Assembly (NCBI RefSeq): GCF_004341035.1
Contig: NZ_SLXK01000045.1
Span: 1-34,389 of the forward strand
Source of the DNA: Scopulibacillus darangshiensis
Lineage (GTDB): Bacteria > Bacillota > Bacilli > Bacillales > Sporolactobacillaceae
Direction of reading: 5' to 3'
Length of the DNA stretch: 34,389 bases
Position numbers and translations under genes: made by a program. Of this stretch, positions 30,267 to 34,389 are shown in pieces; the stretch's first letter is position 1; the number at the start of each line of letters is the position of its first letter. The notes under the pieces are model-generated. The model was not told the DNA's origin and did not search any database. It saw only the letters and a list, made by a program, of their open reading frames with translations.

Positions 30267-32222
30267 ATGATACATCATCGTTTATTAGATATCTTGAATG
30301 AATTTTTGAAGACACCATCGGGGTTGAACCGGTCGTTTCTTTCAAAGATGCTGAATGTTTCAACAAAAACCATACAAAATGATATTAAAGCGTTGAACGA
30401 GCACATAACACCAATTGGAGCAAAAATAGAATCCAAACGTGGGAATGGTTATAACTTAAAAATAGAAAACCAGAAGGACTTTCAACAATTTTGCATTAAA
30501 TTTTTTCAACTGCACACTGACAAGGTAATGACAACACAAGAAGAGCGATTAACATTTATATTGCAAAGGCTCTTAACAAGCAGAGAATTTATAAAATTGA
30601 ATGATCTTGCAGAAGAATTGTATTTAAGCAAGGCTACAATCAATTTACTTATGAAAGATGTAACAACTATACTAAAAGAATATGACCTAAGTATAGAAAA
30701 GCGGCCTTATTATGGCATCCATATTAAAGGGAATGAGTTTTCAATTCGTTCCTGCATTTCCCAGCACCTGCTTCATAGGGATATTAATTTTCCCTTGTTT
30801 GAAAACAAAAATGGTGCAGAAAAAAAATTGTTGGCACAGGATTTATACATTATAAAAGATACGATTTTAGAGTGTATTAAAAATACGAATGTTTATTTAT
30901 CAGATCTGGAATTTGATAATTTAGTCATTCATATTGCTATTGCGATAAGAAGGATAAAAGGAAGGCATTATATCCAATCTTTAAGTCCTAACATACAGGA
31001 CGTACAAGACACTTATGAATTTAAAATAGCTCATAATATTTTAGAAAGGTTAGAAAAGATACTGAAGTTTACTTTTCCAATAGAGGAAGTATTATACGTG
31101 GCTATTCACTTATTGGGAATGAAAGTGACTTCAGCTATAAAGGGGGAAAGTTTAAAGGATATTATTGGGGAACAAACATATAACATCTTGGAAGAGATCA
31201 TAATGGCTGTTGATAATAATATGGGCTATAATTTTAAAAATGACAGAGAATTGTTATTTGCCTTGGGGCTTCATATCAAAGCGCAAATCAATAGAATAAA
31301 ATATGGCTTGAACATCAGGAACCCTTTGCTTGAGGATATAAAAAACAGGTACCCTTTTGCATTAGAAATTGCTGTGGAAGCATCAAAAATTTTAGACCAA
31401 TATATAGGAAAACCTATTAGCGAAAATGAGACTGGATATATTGCTATTCATTTTGGTGCAGCAATCGATAGATTAAAAACAAAGTTGAAACCAAAACGCT
31501 GTTTGTTGGTCTGCGCAAGCGGTCTTGGAAGTGCTCAATTAATAAAAAATAAAATACTTGAATCCTTTAAAGATAAGATAATCATTGCTGGAATAACCGG
31601 ATTCTATCAATTGCAAGCAGAGAAAATTTTACAGGAAAAAATTGATCTGGTCATTAGTACAGTCAATATTACTATGCCGTTACCAGTACCCGTCGTTAAG
31701 GTGCATTCAATTTTTAACAATAGCGATATTAAAGCCATTCAAAAGAAACTTGGTTACGAAGTCAATGAGCACCTTAAAAAATATATAGACAGGGATTTGA
31801 TTTTTCCTCAACAAGAGATAGCGTCGCGAGAAGAGGTCATTAGGTTTTTGTGCCAAAAAGTCTCTGATCTAGATGGTACAAAGGAAGATCTTAACGAAGC
31901 CGTAATCAAAAGAGAGAAAGCATCGGCCACATCATTTGGCAATTTAGTAGCTATCCCTCATCCAATTAAACCCTTAAGCAACAAAACGATATTAGCCTTT
32001 TGCACTTTGAAAAAACCGATTATGTGGGGGGAACAGTCAGTGCAATTTATATGCCTGCTATGCGTGAAACGGGGTAATAATCGGGATCTGCAAAGGCTTT
32101 ATGATTCCTTATATGATATTATTAACGATTTACAGATGGTAGAGAGACTGATTAATACTACAAAAATTAAAACGTTTGAGGAAACGCTTTTATCCTCTCA
32201 GTTAGAAACTTCCGTTACTTAA
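30267..32222 (+). CDS. PRD-containing PTS transcriptional regulator (LicR/MtlR type, BglG family)
   Basis: A 651-residue activator. Order: helix-turn-helix (about 5-60), Mga-like second HTH (about 90-150), PRD1 with His222 (LVIHIAIAIRR) and His281 (VAIHLLG), PRD2 with His336 (GLHIKAQ) and His395 (IAIHFGAAI), an EIIB-like domain with Cys416 (LVCASGLGSAQ), and an EIIA domain (about 510-650) with active-site His565 (VAIPHPIKPL). It reads the phosphorylation state of the PTS: HPr-type phosphorylation of PRDs activates, and phosphorylation by the sugar-specific EII inhibits. All regulatory histidines are present. It starts behind AAGGAGGGG and precedes the lactose/cellobiose-type PTS that it should control. 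Confidence 0.92.
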   Translation: MIHHRLLDILNEFLKTPSGLNRSFLSKMLNVSTKTIQNDIKALNEHITPIGAKIESKRGNGYNLKIENQKDFQQFCIKFFQLHTDKVMTTQEERLTFILQRLLTSREFIKLNDLAEELYLSKATINLLMKDVTTILKEYDLSIEKRPYYGIHIKGNEFSIRSCISQHLLHRDINFPLFENKNGAEKKLLAQDLYIIKDTILECIKNTNVYLSDLEFDNLVIHIAIAIRRIKGRHYIQSLSPNIQDVQDTYEFKIAHNILERLEKILKFTFPIEEVLYVAIHLLGMKVTSAIKGESLKDIIGEQTYNILEEIIMAVDNNMGYNFKNDRELLFALGLHIKAQINRIKYGLNIRNPLLEDIKNRYPFALEIAVEASKILDQYIGKPISENETGYIAIHFGAAIDRLKTKLKPKRCLLVCASGLGSAQLIKNKILESFKDKIIIAGITGFYQLQAEKILQEKIDLVISTVNITMPLPVPVVKVHSIFNNSDIKAIQKKLGYEVNEHLKKYIDRDLIFPQQEIASREEVIRFLCQKVSDLDGTKEDLNEAVIKREKASATSFGNLVAIPHPIKPLSNKTILAFCTLKKPIMWGEQSVQFICLLCVKRGNNRDLQRLYDSLYDIINDLQMVERLINTTKIKTFEETLLSSQLETSVT

Positions 32223-32236
32223 CGGAAGTTTTTTAT
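32206..32236 (+). terminator. intrinsic terminator overlapping the regulator's stop codon
   Basis: Stem AAACTTCCGTTA / TAACGGAAGTTT with a very tight loop, then T-run. The stop codon is part of the stem. It separates regulator transcription from the PTS operon. Confidence 0.75.
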
Positions 32237-32243
32237 ATTTAAG

Positions 32244-32257
32244 TGAATGCGTTTACA
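32244..32257. promoter_or_regulatory. cre-like site (CcpA) upstream of the PTS operon
   Basis: TGAATGCGTTTACA matches the catabolite-responsive consensus TGWNANCGNTNWCA at all but one fixed position (T instead of A at the fifth). It lies about 50 bases before the IIA start. Confidence 0.6.
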
Positions 32258-32307
32258 ATCTATCATAATATTAAACTCACTCACATTCACAACAGGAGGA
32301 CATGCTT

Positions 32308-32613
32308 ATGGAAGATCAAATGCCGGTTGCATTTCAAATTATTTTAAGTGGAGGGAATGCCCGAAGCGCGGCTTTAGAAGCTATAGGTTTTGCCAGAAAA
32401 GGTGATTTTGCTGAAGCAGAGAATAGCCTGAAGCTGTCTCAAAAAGAAATATCAGCAGCCCATCACATTCAAACAAATCTCTTACAGGAAGAAGCGGGGG
32501 AAAACCATGTGGACATCAGTTTGATCTTAGTCCATGCACAGGATCATCTGATGAATGCGATAACGGTAAAAGAATTGGCAGAAGAATTTATTCATTTGTA
32601 CAAGAAACTTTAA
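32308..32613 (+). CDS. PTS lactose/cellobiose-family IIA component
   Basis: A 101-residue cytosolic phosphocarrier with a three-helix trimeric fold. The phosphorylated histidine lies in LILVHAQDHLM near the C-terminal third. IILSGGNARSAALEAIGFARKGDF is the usual first helix pair. The ATG at 32308 has AGGAGG at 8 bases; the ATG at 32302 is only 2 bases from it. First gene of the operon. Confidence 0.93.
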   Translation: MEDQMPVAFQIILSGGNARSAALEAIGFARKGDFAEAENSLKLSQKEISAAHHIQTNLLQEEAGENHVDISLILVHAQDHLMNAITVKELAEEFIHLYKKL

Positions 32614-32647
32614 CAGTTTATAAAAAAGGACAAGGAGAGGATTTTGA

Positions 32648-32956
32648 ATGAACATTTTATTATGTTGTGCGGCAGGGATGTCAACGAGTATGGTTGTCAA
32701 AAAAATGCAGGAGGCTGCCCAAAAACAGGGAAAAGACTATAGTATAAAAGCAGTTGACGTTGAAACAGCAAAAAATGAACTTTCTAATGTGGATGTTTTA
32801 CTAATAGGTCCGCAAGTTAAATATTTATTAACTCCGATGCAAGAGGCTGCTTCAGTGCATCATGTACCTGTTGCGGTAATTAATATGGTTGATTATGGGA
32901 TGTGTAATGGTGAAGCAGTATTAAAGCATGCTGAAGAGCTGTGTCAAAATAATTAG
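32648..32956 (+). CDS. PTS lactose/cellobiose-family IIB component
   Basis: A 102-residue IIB domain protein: MNILLCCAAGMSTSMVVKKM, with the phosphorylated Cys7 in CAAGMSTS. It takes the phosphoryl group from IIA and gives it to the sugar bound by IIC. It starts 34 bases after the IIA gene behind AAGGAGAGG. Confidence 0.95.
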   Translation: MNILLCCAAGMSTSMVVKKMQEAAQKQGKDYSIKAVDVETAKNELSNVDVLLIGPQVKYLLTPMQEAASVHHVPVAVINMVDYGMCNGEAVLKHAEELCQNN

Positions 32957-33068
32957 GATAAAACGGAAGTCATTAAATCCGTAGGGTTTTACCAGATGAG
33001 AAAGCAGGAGTATGGTTGTGACACGGAGATACCAAAAATAATCCTGATTTGAATAGGAGATGAATCAC

Positions 33069-34316
33069 ATGAATAGGTTTATGGCCTTTATGGAAAGAAA
33101 AGTGATGCCTGTTACCCAAAAAGTTGCGGCACAGCGTCATCTGCTTGCCGTACGTAATGGTGTCCTTTCGACATTGCCCCTGACAATTGTAGGCTCATTT
33201 TTCGTTATCTTTTTGAACCTTCCTATAGAGGGATACAATGATTGGATCGCTCCTTTTCGCGATATTTTAGACGTACCCTTTCGATTTACGGTAGGATTAA
33301 TGGCGTTATATGCCTCATTCGGTGTTGGCGCCTCTCTTGCCGCTTCTTATAATTTAAGTCAATTGAATGCTGGTTTTTTATCAGTGCTGGCGTTTTTGAT
33401 TTCTACTGTTGTTCCGATAAAAATCGATCAGCCAGTGAAAGGTGTGATTGATGCGGGACGCTATATATCAATTGGTGATCTTGGTGCTGCTTCTTTATTT
33501 GGAGCGATCGTGACATCCCTTATAGCGGTAGAGATCTATCATTTTCTAATCAAACGGAACATTTCAATTAAATTGCCAGAAAGTGTACCGCCTGCTGTGG
33601 CGAATTCATTTACTGCTCTCATACCGACGGTTGTCGTTGCTTTGCTGTTTTGGGGAATCAGATATGGGTTAGGATTTGATTTGAACACGATTATTACAAC
33701 AATAATATCTCCTTTGCAATCCATATTAGTAGGTAACAGTTTAATCGGCGGCCTTTTAACTGTCTTTTTTATCGTTTTCTTTTGGTCATTTGGCATTCAT
33801 GGTCCGGCGATTTTAGATCCTTTGATTCGGCCAATGTGGGATACTGCTATTTTGGCAAATATGGATAAATTTGCATTTTCAGGAAATGCCCATCAGTTGC
33901 CTAATTTATTTACTGAACAGTTCCTCCAATGGTTTGTTTGGATCGGCGGAGCAGGGTCGACATTAGCTCTTGCTATCTTATTTATGTTCTCTAAAGCGAA
34001 ATTTTTAAAAGATCTGGGGAGATTATCCGTTATACCTGGGTTGTTCAATATAAACGAACCAATTATTTTCGGTGCCCCAATTGTCATGAACCCGATTTTA
34101 ATTATACCTTTTATCATAACACCCATTGTAACGACAATAATATCTTATTTTGCAACAATTTCAGGATTGGTCCCATTAATGATGGCCAAGCTTCCTTTTA
34201 CTGTACTTTCTCCTATAGCCGCTGTCATTAGCACCGATTGGAGCATAGCCGCAGGTCTATTGGTTATTATCAATTTCATTATTTCATTAATCATTTACTC
34301 AAACTTCGCAGACTGA
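33069..34316 (+). CDS. PTS lactose/cellobiose-family IIC membrane component
   Basis: A membrane permease of 415 residues with about 10 hydrophobic segments; family members are usually 420-450. Its start MNRFMAFMERKVMPVTQKVA and the middle SFGIHGPAILDPLIRPMWD and GLFNINEPIIFGAPIVMNP (the substrate-binding NEP motif) are typical. The ATG at 33069 has AGGAG at the right distance. It follows IIB by about 110 bases. The substrate would be a beta-glucoside or chito-disaccharide; no phospho-glycosidase gene is within the window. Confidence 0.93.
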   Translation: MNRFMAFMERKVMPVTQKVAAQRHLLAVRNGVLSTLPLTIVGSFFVIFLNLPIEGYNDWIAPFRDILDVPFRFTVGLMALYASFGVGASLAASYNLSQLNAGFLSVLAFLISTVVPIKIDQPVKGVIDAGRYISIGDLGAASLFGAIVTSLIAVEIYHFLIKRNISIKLPESVPPAVANSFTALIPTVVVALLFWGIRYGLGFDLNTIITTIISPLQSILVGNSLIGGLLTVFFIVFFWSFGIHGPAILDPLIRPMWDTAILANMDKFAFSGNAHQLPNLFTEQFLQWFVWIGGAGSTLALAILFMFSKAKFLKDLGRLSVIPGLFNINEPIIFGAPIVMNPILIIPFIITPIVTTIISYFATISGLVPLMMAKLPFTVLSPIAAVISTDWSIAAGLLVIINFIISLIIYSNFAD

Positions 34317-34389
34317 AATCGGCAAATAAGCCTTGATATAATTGGGCAAGGCTGCTACCCATTGTTGAAGTTGACTTTGTATAAGTTTT

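Noticed and set aside
34332-34356. Hairpin AGCCTTG ... CAAGGCT after the PTS IIC gene
   Set aside because: No T-run follows, so it is not a convincing terminator; the window ends 33 bases later.

Overview
The window looks like the chromosome of a low-to-moderate-GC, Gram-positive, endospore-former-type Bacillota (Bacillales). Supporting signs are strong AGGAGG-type ribosome binding sites, frequent TTG starts, an S-box (SAM-I) riboswitch, a YxjG-type methionine synthase, an IreB/UPF0297 protein, a PRD-type PTS regulator and intrinsic terminators with U-tracts. The genus cannot be fixed from the sequence alone. No rRNA, tRNA, CRISPR array, intact IS element or phage gene was seen. Most of the window is uptake and catabolic genes, each cluster with its own regulator.

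Layout. 1-2.6 kb: a glycerate kinase/GntP-permease operon behind a good -24/-12 (sigma-54) promoter at the left edge. 2.7-5.4 kb: GMP reductase and a low-molecular-weight phosphatase on the minus strand, then a gene-poor patch with a small antitoxin gene and a truncated ParE/RelE-like toxin remnant. 5.4-10 kb: a PAS/AAA+/Fis sigma-54 activator, a terminator that abuts a second -24/-12 promoter, and the operon it probably drives (CitMHS transporter, AtuA-family protein, small AtuA-related protein). 10.1-15.7 kb: a VOC protein, then a divergent GntR regulator facing a polar amino-acid ABC operon that carries a lysine-6-dehydrogenase-like gene between the binding protein and the permease, then an alpha/beta hydrolase. 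15.9-17.8 kb: an isolated IreB-family gene with a strongly folded upstream region, and an S-box-controlled cobalamin-independent methionine synthase.

17.9-30.1 kb is the richest part. It holds a Uma2-family protein, an unusual regulator with a degenerate GGDEF-like core, and a four-gene operon: enolase-superfamily racemase/epimerase, M20 amidohydrolase, amino-acid permease and COG3375-type GNAT acyltransferase. Acyltransferase + racemase + deacylase is the gene set of the known irreversible D-to-L amino-acid conversion via N-succinyl intermediates, and I infer such a pathway here. A second operon follows: FCD-type GntR regulator, MtnU-like nitrilase, DUF2848 protein, a 31-residue membrane peptide and a sodium:solute symporter. 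A second APC permease comes next.

30.2-34.3 kb: a PRD/EIIB/EIIA regulator (LicR/MtlR type) and a lactose/cellobiose-family PTS (IIA, IIB, IIC) behind a cre-like site. Any matching glycosidase would lie beyond the right edge.

The best candidates for something little described are the sigma-54-controlled CitMHS-AtuA module, the D-amino-acid salvage operon with its repeat-rich operator, the DUF2848/nitrilase/SSS operon with its tiny accessory peptide, and the folded element upstream of the IreB-family gene.
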